Shown: positions 1 to 7,819 of the stretch, piece by piece
Layout: each line of letters begins with the position of its first letter
Numbering within the stretch: position 1 is the stretch's first letter
Origin: JAJFUE01 sp039683515
Lineage (GTDB): Bacteria; Sumerlaeota; Sumerlaeia; MVZB01
Assembly: GCA_039683515.1 (NCBI GenBank)
Contig: JBDKRG010000012.1
Coordinates: 1 to 22,938 of the forward strand
Reading direction: 5' to 3'
Length of the DNA stretch: 22,938 nucleotides
Notes under the pieces: model-generated
Databases searched by the model: none
The model's input: only the letters and a program-made list of their open reading frames with translations
Told to the model about the DNA's origin: nothing
Position numbers and translations under genes: made by a program

Positions 1-123
1 ACAGCAGATTAAAGAATGCCGCCGGCCGCTCCATCCGCACGCACACGTCACCGACAGCTACCGGGGGCGAACCGGCAATCTCCGTTTGCCGCTTGACTTA
101 ACTTCTCATGGATGTCACTCGCT
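1..123. other. window-edge segment without a gene
   Basis: No supported gene lies here. It is the region downstream of the minus-strand M56 peptidase gene. A small dyad (CGGCAA at 73-78 and TTGCCG at 86-91) is visible. It lacks a T-tract in either direction, so I do not call it a terminator. Confidence 0.4.
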
Positions 124-3100
124 CTAACGCTGTTGTTGCTGCCGCTGCCGGAGTGCCTCTTCGATCGCGGCGCGGGAGCGGGCGATGCGTTCGGCTCGGC
201 TGTCGGACCGGGCGGCGGGGGGCGTGTTGGCGGATGACTTTTCCTCTGATATGAACCACACCTCGACCGGCCGCCGCTCCTTCTTGAATTCGAGCGACGT
301 CTGGCGGGAGAGGTTCTTCAGCAGCCGGTCGATCTTGGCGGGATCGCTGTTGATGCTCTGCTGATCCGAATCGCGGCAAAGAGTGTAATTCACAGCGACC
401 GTGTTCACCGTATCGGATTCATCGATGACGCGTATATTGAGATGGCTCTCAAGGTCTTTGAGGAAGCTGTCAAATCCCCCGCCGCCTCCGCCTGCGCCGT
501 CGTTCTTCGTCAGGCGATCAACATAGACAAAAACGCCGTCGTTCTTATCGGCGCCGGGTTCGAGTTGGAGCTTGTATTTGCCGCGCACGACGATCACGTC
601 ACGATCGACGGTTTTCTTTTCGAAATGAATGTTCCTGCCGAGATCCTTTGCGACGATCGACTCGAATTCCTTGAGACGCTGCCCGATCGGCGCTCCTTCG
701 CGAACGATCCAGTCGCTGGCGTCGGGGATATCTAGAATGTCATTTGGCCCTGTGAATTCGCACTCGTTCAACCCAGTTGCATAGCGGATTGCGCTGCGCA
801 GGTTGAATCCCGAGCCGAACGAAGCGCCCCTGTCCCTAAGGCTGCCGTCCCATTTGAAATTCCACATGTCCGGCCCAGAGGGAATGGCTTCGGCCTGCCC
901 GGGCATTATGAACTTGTAATATTCGAGCCTCTCGGGAATGAACGGTCGGCCGATACGCTTTAAACTCCGACCATCCTCGAGCCGGTAAATGCTATCGAAC
1001 CGCTCTTTCCATTTCATATCCTGCGCGGCACCGACCTTTTGCAACTGCGGGCAGCTGATCTTGCAATTGGGGAGACCCGCCATCATTTCCTTGACGAGCC
1101 TGGTGTCGTCGCTCGTGCCTGAAATCGAAATCCTCTTGAGCGAACTCATTTTCTTGAGCGAGGCAATGCCGGCCGGGGTGATCCGGCAATCAGGAAGATC
1201 AAGTGCTTCAAGCTTGGAGAGCCGGCAAATCGCGTCGAGACCCTTGTCATCCATTTTGCTGATCGTCAGGTGTGTGAATGACGGCATTGTTTTAAGCATG
1301 TGAAGCCCGTCGGGCGTGATGCTCGTCCCCTCGGCATAAAGCTCCTTCAGGTTTTTCATCCCGGCGAGGCATGCCAGGCCGCGGTCGGTGATCGGGTCGT
1401 TGTCGATCCAGACATTTTCCAGATTCGTGAGCCCCTTGATGTGCTCCATCCCTTCATCGGTAATGTTGTTCCGGCCGAGCTTGACGTGCTTGAGCCGGGT
1501 GAGCGCCGAAAGATTCGCAAGGCCGTCGTCGGTGATCAGCGTGTTTTCGAGTTGCAGGCTTTCGAGCCGGTCGAAACCCTTGATCACCTCGAGGCTTTTG
1601 TCGGTGATCTTGGCGTTGCCGAGCGTGAGCGACCGCAACCGGGTGAGGGGGCGGAGGTTCTCGACTCCGGCGTCGCTGATGCCCGTCCCCCACAGCGCCA
1701 GCCAGCGGAGTGAAGTCAGCCTGCCAAGCTGCGCCATCGATTCGTCCTTGAGCGGCTGGCCGTGATTGCCGAGCCGCAGCTCCTCGAGGTTCTTGAGATC
1801 CTTTAAATACTGAAATCCCGAGCCGTCGATCGTGGCCCCCTGCAGGCTGAGCGCCTTGAGGCCGGTCAGGTGCCGGATATGCTTCAGATCCGAATCGGCC
1901 ACGAGCCGGCTCTCGAGCGCGAGGACCTTCAGGTCGTCGGGGGCGAATTTGTCAAGGAACGAAAGATCGGTGCCCTCGTCTTCGGTCATAAACAGCGCCA
2001 CGTCCTTGTCGGCCGGAACGGTGACATCGCCATTGGCGCTGGCGAGCAGTTTCCAATCTTCCTGCCAGCCTCCGGCCGCGCCCCGCTCGCGCACCATCAC
2101 CTGACCCGACGTGTGCGAAGTTGGGAAATGCAAGACGGAAGAGTTGGTGCCGGACGCTCCCGGCGCGGCCATGGCCGATTCCTCCGGCGCCGCGCCGGAC
2201 GGCGGCGTTTCCTCCGAGATGAACCACACCTCGACCGGCCGCCGCTCCTTTTTGAACTCGAGCGACGTCTGGCGGGAGAGATTGTTCAGAAGTTTGTCAA
2301 TCAATGTGGGGTTGGACGTGAAATCTCGATTTCGCGTGTCGGGATGTATCCGCCTGTTGATGTAATTGTAGGCGCGGCCGGGATTACTTTCGTCAATGAT
2401 TGCAACTCCGATGAGATCGCCAATCGCGCCAAGTGATTGGGTGATGTCCCCGCATCCGCCTATCCGTCCCGAAGGGCTGATCTGGTCAACATAAACATCG
2501 ATGAATATCGCCCTGTCCTCTCTGGGCCTAATGTTCAAAGTGCCTTTGGCGACAATCACCTCGCGCACGATCGTGCGCTTCTTGACGGTGATCTTTCGCT
2601 GGAATTGTGATTCCATAACGCGCACGAATCCATCGAGCAATTTTTCCGTATCAGCGCCCTGCCGGGTAATCCAGTCACCGGTTATATTGAACTTTAGTAA
2701 TTCAGCGGGACAATCGTAATCGAAGGATTTCAAGCCGATGACATTATGGAGAACCCACGAGATCCTCTGGGGGCTTCCGAATAGCGTGGCTTCCTTGCGC
2801 AATAACTGATCCCATCGAAAAATCATCGCGTCCGGGCCCTTGGGAATATATTGGGCCTGACGCGGATCGTCGTCGGAATAATACTGCAATCTTTCGGGAA
2901 TAAAGGGGGGCGGCAGATACTTGATGTACTCGTCCTTGCCGAGGCGGTAGACCGAATCAAATTTTTTGCGCCACTCCGCGACCGGCACGGGCGTGCCCGC
3001 CGCACCAGCCAATTCTTGACTAGCCGGCGTAAGCATTGGGGCTTTTTTCACCTCGACATGAACTTTGGATTTGACATCCGGCGAGAGTGAAACGTTTTGA

Positions 3101-4893
3101 ATGACGACCCGGGTTTGGGGCTGGAGAGAAAACTCAATGCGATCAAAGTCGGCGGCCATCAGATTATGAAACCTGAGATCGCACGTGTGGCCAGTCTGGC
3201 TCCAGCGGTCATTGACATTGACGCCATCATATTGTTTTCCGCGCTTGTCAAAGGCAATGGCCCTTAAAGTCGTGCCAGCGGGCATGCGGGGTAATGAAGC
3301 GGCCACTTGAACCGAGCCTCGCACGTCAGCCGGTGGATTAATGGTCATGGTTTTGCCGTCTATTCTCAAATCCTGCTTGTCCTTGCCGCGATAAACGGCT
3401 TGGAGCACCATCGGGCCATCATCAACATAGGCTTGAATCGAGGTCGTTGTTTCATCGACTGACGGATGCGTGACAACAAGAGCCTGCAGATCGGGAATGA
3501 CTTCACCTGCGGCATTCCGAAGGTCGTTTGCCCAAGAGGTGGTTTGGGATCCGTGGATTGACAGTCCGAAACCAGAACGTTCGCTGCGACTTCGCGAGCG
3601 AAACACCAATACAAGCGAATCGTCCGCGTTCCAGGACAGCCTGGAACCGGTGGAGGCAAACGGCGCGGCCATCGATGTGCCATCGGGACGCCACCAGAGG
3701 TTTTTGTTCTTGTAATAATCGCAGATGCCAACCAGTTCGAAAATATTTCCGTCGGAAAGACGAATCGACATCGGATTGTCCGGCGAACTCTGTGCTTGAC
3801 CGGCGGGAACAGAGCCTGGCGCAGGCTCAGGTTTGTCGGCATGAACGAATTGAATGCAAGTAAGACTTGTAACGAGCAGGATGCCGGCGACTGTGCAGGC
3901 GACGGCTTTCTTTCTTGCCAAACGATGCGTCCGGATGCCGCGGCGCAGGGTCTGGATCCGGCGCATGATTTCGGAGGGGCGGATGAGGGGGACGCCGACG
4001 GGGTGCGGGGCGTCGACGACCAGTTCCAGGAACGTGCTTGCCAGGGCGCGCGAGTAGGCGGGGGCGCCGCCGGCGTGCTCGGCCGCCACGCCGTCGCTGA
4101 CTTCCTCGCACGCGGCCGAGTGCGCCCGGCGCATCCACCACGCCAGCGGGTGGAACCAGAGCAGAATCGAAATCCAGCGCGCCAGCGCCATCCATGCAAG
4201 GTCGCGCGAGCGGATGTGGGCCAGTTCGTGGGCAAGGATCGCCGGCAGATCGTCCCGCCGGTCGGCCTCGGTGAGCAGCGCCGGCACGACGACAACAGGC
4301 CTCGCGATCCCCGCGACAAACGGCGAGAGCAGGTCCTTGGTCAGGCGCACGTCGGGCGCGCGGCAGCCAAGCGCCTCGGCGATCGAGCGGCCCATGTGCC
4401 GGATGGCGTCGGGCGCCGGCGAAGCCGAGCGCACGAGCCGGCGCACCCGCAGGACCACGTAAGCCGACCGCGCGGCGATCAAAATCACCGCGATCAGCCA
4501 GGCCGCGACGGCGATTTCAAGCGGGTGTCCGGCGATGGTTTGCACGACCGATGGCGGCGGGGGCGGAAGAGCGGGCGCGGCCGTTTCGAATGTCTGCACC
4601 TCGACCGGCCGCGCCGCGGACGGCATGGCGGGGTCGCCGGGAGCTGGACTGACGGCGGAGATTGGGGTGGGAGGGGGCTCCACCGTCAGTCGCAGCTTGG
4701 GGAGAAGCCACTCGGCCGGCGCGATCAGGATCAGGCCGGCCATGGCTAGCCTCCACACGAGAACGCGCCAGCGCGGATTGCGGCGCGACAAAAACAGGCT
4801 CAGGAGGCAGCCGATCGCCAGCAGCGCGGTGGCCTTGACCAGCACGGCCGCGGCGGGGGGGAGCCCTGTCAGGATTTGCATGATCGACGTCAT
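124..4893 (-). CDS. BlaR1-type M56 membrane metallopeptidase with LRRs between two DUF3738-like domains
   Basis: A 1589-residue protein whose N-terminus is a BlaR1/MecR1 (peptidase M56) module. Hydrophobic segments at about residues 14-35, 43-63, 125-148 and 333-353 anchor it in the membrane. The zinc motif HELAH is at residues 222-226, followed by CEEVSD at 262-267, which should supply the third ligand. Family members sense an extracytoplasmic signal and trigger proteolytic loss of the BlaI repressor encoded just upstream. No penicillin-binding sensor is visible. Instead there is a region with ELVGICDYY and WWRPDG (about 372-630), a DUF3738/TIGR03435-like domain (about 637-893), leucine-rich repeats of about 24 residues (about 980-1278), and a second DUF3738-like domain (about 1293-1548) with a Q/R-rich tail. 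The DUF3738 call rests on the pattern ending in RRPVEVWFISEE and is inference. The start has a good GGAG site. Usual BlaR1 length is about 600, so this is far longer. The ligand is unknown. Confidence 0.88.
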   Translation of the reverse strand: MTSIMQILTGLPPAAAVLVKATALLAIGCLLSLFLSRRNPRWRVLVWRLAMAGLILIAPAEWLLPKLRLTVEPPPTPISAVSPAPGDPAMPSAARPVEVQTFETAAPALPPPPPSVVQTIAGHPLEIAVAAWLIAVILIAARSAYVVLRVRRLVRSASPAPDAIRHMGRSIAEALGCRAPDVRLTKDLLSPFVAGIARPVVVVPALLTEADRRDDLPAILAHELAHIRSRDLAWMALARWISILLWFHPLAWWMRRAHSAACEEVSDGVAAEHAGGAPAYSRALASTFLELVVDAPHPVGVPLIRPSEIMRRIQTLRRGIRTHRLARKKAVACTVAGILLVTSLTCIQFVHADKPEPAPGSVPAGQAQSSPDNPMSIRLSDGNIFELVGICDYYKNKNLWWRPDGTSMAAPFASTGSRLSWNADDSLVLVFRSRSRSERSGFGLSIHGSQTTSWANDLRNAAGEVIPDLQALVVTHPSVDETTTSIQAYVDDGPMVLQAVYRGKDKQDLRIDGKTMTINPPADVRGSVQVAASLPRMPAGTTLRAIAFDKRGKQYDGVNVNDRWSQTGHTCDLRFHNLMAADFDRIEFSLQPQTRVVIQNVSLSPDVKSKVHVEVKKAPMLTPASQELAGAAGTPVPVAEWRKKFDSVYRLGKDEYIKYLPPPFIPERLQYYSDDDPRQAQYIPKGPDAMIFRWDQLLRKEATLFGSPQRISWVLHNVIGLKSFDYDCPAELLKFNITGDWITRQGADTEKLLDGFVRVMESQFQRKITVKKRTIVREVIVAKGTLNIRPREDRAIFIDVYVDQISPSGRIGGCGDITQSLGAIGDLIGVAIIDESNPGRAYNYINRRIHPDTRNRDFTSNPTLIDKLLNNLSRQTSLEFKKERRPVEVWFISEETPPSGAAPEESAMAAPGASGTNSSVLHFPTSHTSGQVMVRERGAAGGWQEDWKLLASANGDVTVPADKDVALFMTEDEGTDLSFLDKFAPDDLKVLALESRLVADSDLKHIRHLTGLKALSLQGATIDGSGFQYLKDLKNLEELRLGNHGQPLKDESMAQLGRLTSLRWLALWGTGISDAGVENLRPLTRLRSLTLGNAKITDKSLEVIKGFDRLESLQLENTLITDDGLANLSALTRLKHVKLGRNNITDEGMEHIKGLTNLENVWIDNDPITDRGLACLAGMKNLKELYAEGTSITPDGLHMLKTMPSFTHLTISKMDDKGLDAICRLSKLEALDLPDCRITPAGIASLKKMSSLKRISISGTSDDTRLVKEMMAGLPNCKISCPQLQKVGAAQDMKWKERFDSIYRLEDGRSLKRIGRPFIPERLEYYKFIMPGQAEAIPSGPDMWNFKWDGSLRDRGASFGSGFNLRSAIRYATGLNECEFTGPNDILDIPDASDWIVREGAPIGQRLKEFESIVAKDLGRNIHFEKKTVDRDVIVVRGKYKLQLEPGADKNDGVFVYVDRLTKNDGAGGGGGGFDSFLKDLESHLNIRVIDESDTVNTVAVNYTLCRDSDQQSINSDPAKIDRLLKNLSRQTSLEFKKERRPVEVWFISEEKSSANTPPAARSDSRAERIARSRAAIEEALRQRQQQQR
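242..320. repeat. near-identical internal duplication, copy 2 (pairs with 2210-2288)
   Basis: These 79 bp match 2210-2288 with about six differences by eye, at a fixed offset of 1968 bp. Both copies encode the end of a DUF3738-like domain, including EFKKERRPVEVWFISEE. The flanking parts of the two domains are much more diverged, so this stretch looks homogenised. Confidence 0.85.
2210..2288. repeat. near-identical internal duplication, copy 1 (pairs with 242-320)
   Basis: Partner of the 79-bp segment at 242-320, in the same orientation inside the same reading frame. It encodes the last residues of the first DUF3738-like domain (about residues 869-895). Confidence 0.85.
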
Positions 4894-4904
4894 GGCGCGC
4901 TCCT

Positions 4905-5276
4905 TTACTTTTTGTTCTCGGCGGCTTTATCGGCCGCGATCCGGCGCAGTTCCTCGATTTCGGCCTTGGAGAGTTTCTCGTTTTTGATGAGCTGGGCGAT
5001 GAGGTCGGCGGTCGAGCCGCCGGTGAAGACCTGGGCCATGCGCCGCGCCGCGCGCGAGAACATCCCGCGCCGCGAGCCGGTGGCCTTGTAGAAGAACGCC
5101 TTGCCGCGCTTGTCGCGGGCGGCGAGTGATTTTTCGACGAGCTGGCCCAGGACCGAGCGCAGCGTGGCGTTTTCGATCGGCCAGGCGAAGCGCTCCTGGA
5201 TCTGGGCGGGCTTGAGCGGCTCGCCCTGCCACAGGATGCGCATCGCCTCCATCTCGTTTCGGTTGAGTTCCGCCAT
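4905..5276 (-). CDS. BlaI/MecI/CopY-family transcriptional repressor
   Basis: A 123-residue winged-helix repressor of the penicillinase-repressor family, close to the usual length of about 125. The N-terminal wHTH is visible as LNRNEMEAMRILW, then the recognition segment ATLRSVLGQLVEK and the wing GKAFFYKA. The C-terminal dimerisation part contains EIEELRRIA, the segment near which family members are cut when the partner peptidase is activated. The start ATG is preceded by GGAGG. It is followed after 11 bp by the M56 peptidase gene, the classical blaI-blaR arrangement, so the two surely form an operon. It should bind the dyads at 5299-5321 and 5341-5361 and repress its own operon. Other target genes cannot be told from here. 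A beta-lactam role is not implied, since the partner lacks a penicillin-binding sensor. Confidence 0.93.
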   Translation of the reverse strand: MAELNRNEMEAMRILWQGEPLKPAQIQERFAWPIENATLRSVLGQLVEKSLAARDKRGKAFFYKATGSRRGMFSRAARRMAQVFTGGSTADLIAQLIKNEKLSKAEIEELRRIAADKAAENKK

Positions 5277-5298
5277 GGGCCGCCTCCGGTGTTTCGGT

Positions 5299-5321
5299 GA
5301 TGTGTGATCATTTCACACATC
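5299..5321. promoter_or_regulatory. BlaI-type operator O1
   Basis: A perfect inverted repeat: GATGTGTGA (5299-5307), spacer TCATT, TCACACATC (5313-5321). It lies in the leader of the repressor gene, just downstream of the predicted transcription start. Size and position fit a BlaI dimer site. The core GTGTGA/TCACAC differs from the staphylococcal TACA/TGTA core, so the assignment rests on context. Confidence 0.7.
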
Positions 5322-5337
5322 GCCCGGCGCGTCAAGC

Positions 5338-5366
5338 ATAATATGCGAGAAATTCACACATTTGAA
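5338..5366 (-). promoter_or_regulatory. predicted sigma-70-like promoter of the blaI-blaR operon
   Basis: On the minus strand, TTCAAA (5366-5361), a 17-bp spacer, then TATTAT (5343-5338). The -10 box matches consensus at 5 of 6 and the -35 at 4 of 6. O2 overlaps the spacer and O1 would lie at about +10 to +32, so repressor binding would block the promoter directly. Confidence 0.55.
5341..5361. promoter_or_regulatory. BlaI-type operator O2 (imperfect)
   Basis: ATATGCGA (5341-5348), spacer GAAAT, TCACACAT (5354-5361). It has the same 8-5-8 geometry as O1, an identical right half and a left half matching at 6 of 8 positions. The centres of O1 and O2 are 41 bp apart, about four helical turns. 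O2 fills the space between the predicted -35 and -10 boxes. Confidence 0.6.
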
Positions 5367-5392
5367 GAAGATGCCGGCCGCGCGGGTCGGAG

Positions 5393-5474
5393 TTGGAATT
5401 TAAATTCGGCGTTCAAGCTTCAGCTTGCCTGTTTAGGCCGCAAACTCAAGTTTGAACTCCGAACCGAAATTCCG
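5393..5474. repeat. 82-bp hairpin repeat element, copy 1
   Basis: Inverted repeat with 22-bp arms at 5395-5416 and 5452-5473, of which the left arm has about four mismatches. The internal CAAGCTTCAGCTTGC is shared with the second copy at 18484-18565. It lies between the 3' end of the radical SAM gene and the blaI promoter. It could act as a transcription barrier or mRNA-stabilising structure. No coding potential. Confidence 0.85.
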
Positions 5475-5502
5475 TTCTCGACTCGTGAGGGGAATCGTTT
5501 AA

Positions 5503-7074
5503 TCAATGGCGATATTCGCGGTTGGCCGCGCGCCAGTCGAGGTTGGATTGGCGCGCGGCCATGACGTAGCGGGCCGCCTCGGCGCCGCCCATCGACAGGA
5601 TCTCCTGCGAGCGGGCCAGCTCGGGGCTCGACGCGGCGACGCGCGTGTTGGGGATGCGCTCGAGCGCGCGCGCGACCCGGGCAAGCCGTTTTTTCTTCCG
5701 CGCCAACGGGACCGGCTCGAGCTTCAAGAGCGGCAGGCCCGGCTTGGGGACGAACAGGCCCAGGTTGATCCCGAGCGAGCCCATCCGGCCGCGCGGCCGC
5801 GCCCACTTGAGCTGCACGGCGCGCACCTTTTCCACAAACGCCGCGATCTCGAGCGCCTCGTCGTCGGTCTCGGTCGGCACGCCGATCATGAAATACATTT
5901 TGAGGCTCTCGATGCCGAGGCCGAAGATCTCCTCGGCGACGGCCAGGACTTGATCATCGGAGATGGGCTTGCCCAATAATCGGCGGACGCGCACGGAGCC
6001 GGCCTCGGGGGCGATCGTCGCGCTTTTCTGGCCGCTCGCATGGAGCGCGCGCAGCATGGCCGGGGTGACGTCCTCGACGCGCAGCGAGGAGAACGAAATT
6101 TTCGCGCCGCGTTTCATCAGCTCCTCGCAGATGAGGTCGATCCGCGGGTGCGCGCCGACGGCCGACGCCACCAGGCCGAGCCGGTCGGTGTGCGCCATGA
6201 GCCGCCCGGCCGCCGCAACGACCTCTTCGGCCGGCCGGACGCGGTAGGCCGGCGAGTGGTGGCCGAGCCAGCAGAACGTGCAGTGGTGCGGGCAGCCGCG
6301 CGCCAGGTCGATGAGGCCCATCTCCGCGAACTCGGTGTGGGGCGTGATGATCGAGCTGGCGCACGGCGAGCCGTCGAGCGGATCGAGGAACGCCAGCCTC
6401 GGCGCGGGCGGCCGAGGCAGCTGCGCTTCGCCGTCGCGGTCGAGGAGGTCGACGAGCGGCGTCAGTTCGGCGGGGACTTCAAGGCCCGCGGCCTCGCGCG
6501 CGCCGGCGGTGACCTCCAAGCCCGGTTGTTCGCCGAGAGCCTCGAGCACGTCGCGCCGGCCGAGCTCGCCCGCGCGCTCGCGCGCGACCAGGTCGAGCAG
6601 GCCAGGGACGAGCCGTTCGGCGTCGCCGTGGGCGAAGACGTCGATGAACGGGTAGAGCGGCAGCCGGTTGACCGAGGCGAGCAGTCCGCCCATGACGACC
6701 AGCGGCCACCCCGGGCCGCGCCGGCGCGACTCCAGCGGCAGGCCCGACCACTCGAGCGCGTCGAGGACGTGCGGGGCGTCGAGCTCGTAGGTCGCCGAAA
6801 ACGCAACGACGTCGAAGTCGGACGCGGCCGCGCCCGTCTCGATCGAGCCCTGGGTGAACGTGTCGATGAAAAAGCGCTCCGCGCGCGCACCCCAGTTGCC
6901 GATCGCCTGCATGGTCAGCTGAAAGCCGAGGCTCGACATCCCGATGTGGTAGGAATTGGGGTAGACGAGCGCGACGCGGATCGGACCCCCGCCAATGCAG
7001 CCCGGGCCGCGTTCGGCGGCAAGGAGGGCGCGCCGATCGGGCGTGGAGGGGCGTGTGTCGCGAGGCCTGGCCAT
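5503..7074 (-). CDS. B12-binding-type radical SAM protein
   Basis: A 523-residue protein of the COG1032 type. The 4Fe-4S/SAM motif is C261-P-H-H-C265-T-F-C268, in the context DLARGCPHHCTFCWLGHHSP. The N-terminal part (about residues 30-200, beginning RVALVYPNSYHIGMSSLGFQ) matches the start of B12-binding radical SAM proteins, but the classic DxHxxG cobalamin-ligand motif is not evident. Later segments APEAGS and YFMIGVPTETDDE fit the radical SAM barrel (substrate-side strands). The reaction is not predictable. The family includes methylthiotransferase-like and methyltransferase enzymes as well as many uncharacterised members. It is monocistronic, divergent from the lipoprotein gene at 7190. 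The start is the first ATG, giving a complete N-terminal domain, with only a weak ribosome site. Confidence 0.85.
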   Translation of the reverse strand: MARPRDTRPSTPDRRALLAAERGPGCIGGGPIRVALVYPNSYHIGMSSLGFQLTMQAIGNWGARAERFFIDTFTQGSIETGAAASDFDVVAFSATYELDAPHVLDALEWSGLPLESRRRGPGWPLVVMGGLLASVNRLPLYPFIDVFAHGDAERLVPGLLDLVARERAGELGRRDVLEALGEQPGLEVTAGAREAAGLEVPAELTPLVDLLDRDGEAQLPRPPAPRLAFLDPLDGSPCASSIITPHTEFAEMGLIDLARGCPHHCTFCWLGHHSPAYRVRPAEEVVAAAGRLMAHTDRLGLVASAVGAHPRIDLICEELMKRGAKISFSSLRVEDVTPAMLRALHASGQKSATIAPEAGSVRVRRLLGKPISDDQVLAVAEEIFGLGIESLKMYFMIGVPTETDDEALEIAAFVEKVRAVQLKWARPRGRMGSLGINLGLFVPKPGLPLLKLEPVPLARKKKRLARVARALERIPNTRVAASSPELARSQEILSMGGAEAARYVMAARQSNLDWRAANREYRH

Positions 7075-7154
7075 GAACCCAGTTTAGCGGGTCCGGCGCG
7101 CGATTTCAGTTGTAAAAATCGGCCCGCAAGTTCAGTTTTGCCGTTGGCATCGTG

Positions 7155-7160
7155 TATAAT
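7155..7160 (+). promoter_or_regulatory. -10 box (TATAAT) upstream of the lipoprotein gene
   Basis: A perfect TATAAT lies 29 bp before the ATG at 7190, and AGGAG (7178-7182) follows as ribosome site. No good -35 is visible at 16-18 bp; TTCAGT at 7131-7136 (18-bp spacing) is the best candidate. The 115-bp gap is shared with the divergent radical SAM gene. Confidence 0.45.
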
Positions 7161-7189
7161 CTGCGTTGAGCCCGGTCAGGAGAACACCG

Positions 7190-7630
7190 ATGAAGCGCTA
7201 CGCCCTCGTGCTGTCTTTTGCGATGATCATCCCGATGCTGCTGGCCGCGTGCAAGACGCCGGCCAGGCTCACGCCGGTCGCCCCGCCGAAGGACAAGATC
7301 GCCGCCGAGGTCCAGAAGGCGACGTTTACGAGCAAGGGCGAACTGGTCACGGAGATTTCCGCGCCGGCGGCGCGGGTGTTGCCCGCGCTGCGCTCGGCGA
7401 TCGCGAAGGAAGGCTTCAAGATCGCGAGCGAAGAGCCGACGGCCGGCGGCGGGACGGCGATCTCGGCGTGGTCGATCGACCCGACCCCGGACCTTCAGCA
7501 GGAATACCGCGTCCGCCTGACGCCCAGCGCCGGCGCGACGAAGATCGCGATCCACTTCGGCCGGTTCGGCCACGAAGTCGCCTCAAAGAGCCTGCTCTAC
7601 ACGACGCTGATGGAAATGTCCAACAGGTGA
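7190..7630 (+). CDS. small lipoprotein of unknown function
   Basis: A 146-residue protein with a type II signal peptide: MKRYALVL, a hydrophobic core, and lipobox LLAAC with the lipidated Cys at residue 21. The mature part starts with a proline-rich linker and continues as a compact alpha/beta-looking domain of about 110 residues without cysteines or recognisable catalytic motif. The start at 7190 is preferred over an in-frame ATG at 7166 because it places AGGAGA 5-10 bases upstream and gives a canonical signal peptide. It stands alone between the divergent radical SAM gene and the convergent sigma factor gene. I do not recognise the family. Confidence 0.82.
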   Translation: MKRYALVLSFAMIIPMLLAACKTPARLTPVAPPKDKIAAEVQKATFTSKGELVTEISAPAARVLPALRSAIAKEGFKIASEEPTAGGGTAISAWSIDPTPDLQQEYRVRLTPSAGATKIAIHFGRFGHEVASKSLLYTTLMEMSNR

Positions 7631-7648
7631 AAGAAGAATTTTGAACAG

Positions 7649-7697
7649 GAGGAAACGGGGGAAACGGAGATTTTTTCTCTGTTTCCTCAGTTTCCTC
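7649..7697. repeat. GGAAAC/GTTTCC inverted repeat
   Basis: Arms of 21 bp at 7649-7669 and 7677-7697 with three mismatches, each arm itself made of GGAAAC-type units (GAGGAAAC and GGGGAAAC). The loop is T-rich. It begins 18 bp after the lipoprotein stop and could serve as a terminator-like hairpin between convergent genes. The remaining 7698-7819 shows nothing I can name. Confidence 0.7.
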
Positions 7698-7819
7698 AAA
7701 AATGAACCCAAAATTCGTGATTTGCGGGGAGGGTTACAGCGACCACTCCTGGTTGGGCTTGGATTGGATCTTTCGCCGGCTCACGGGGTCTTGGTTTTTG
7801 AAAACCATTTGCAAGTCCT

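Noticed and set aside
124..5276. Interpretation of the blaI-blaR pair as a beta-lactam resistance operon
   Set aside because: No beta-lactamase or penicillin-binding sensor domain is present. The sensor half consists of LRR and DUF3738-like parts.
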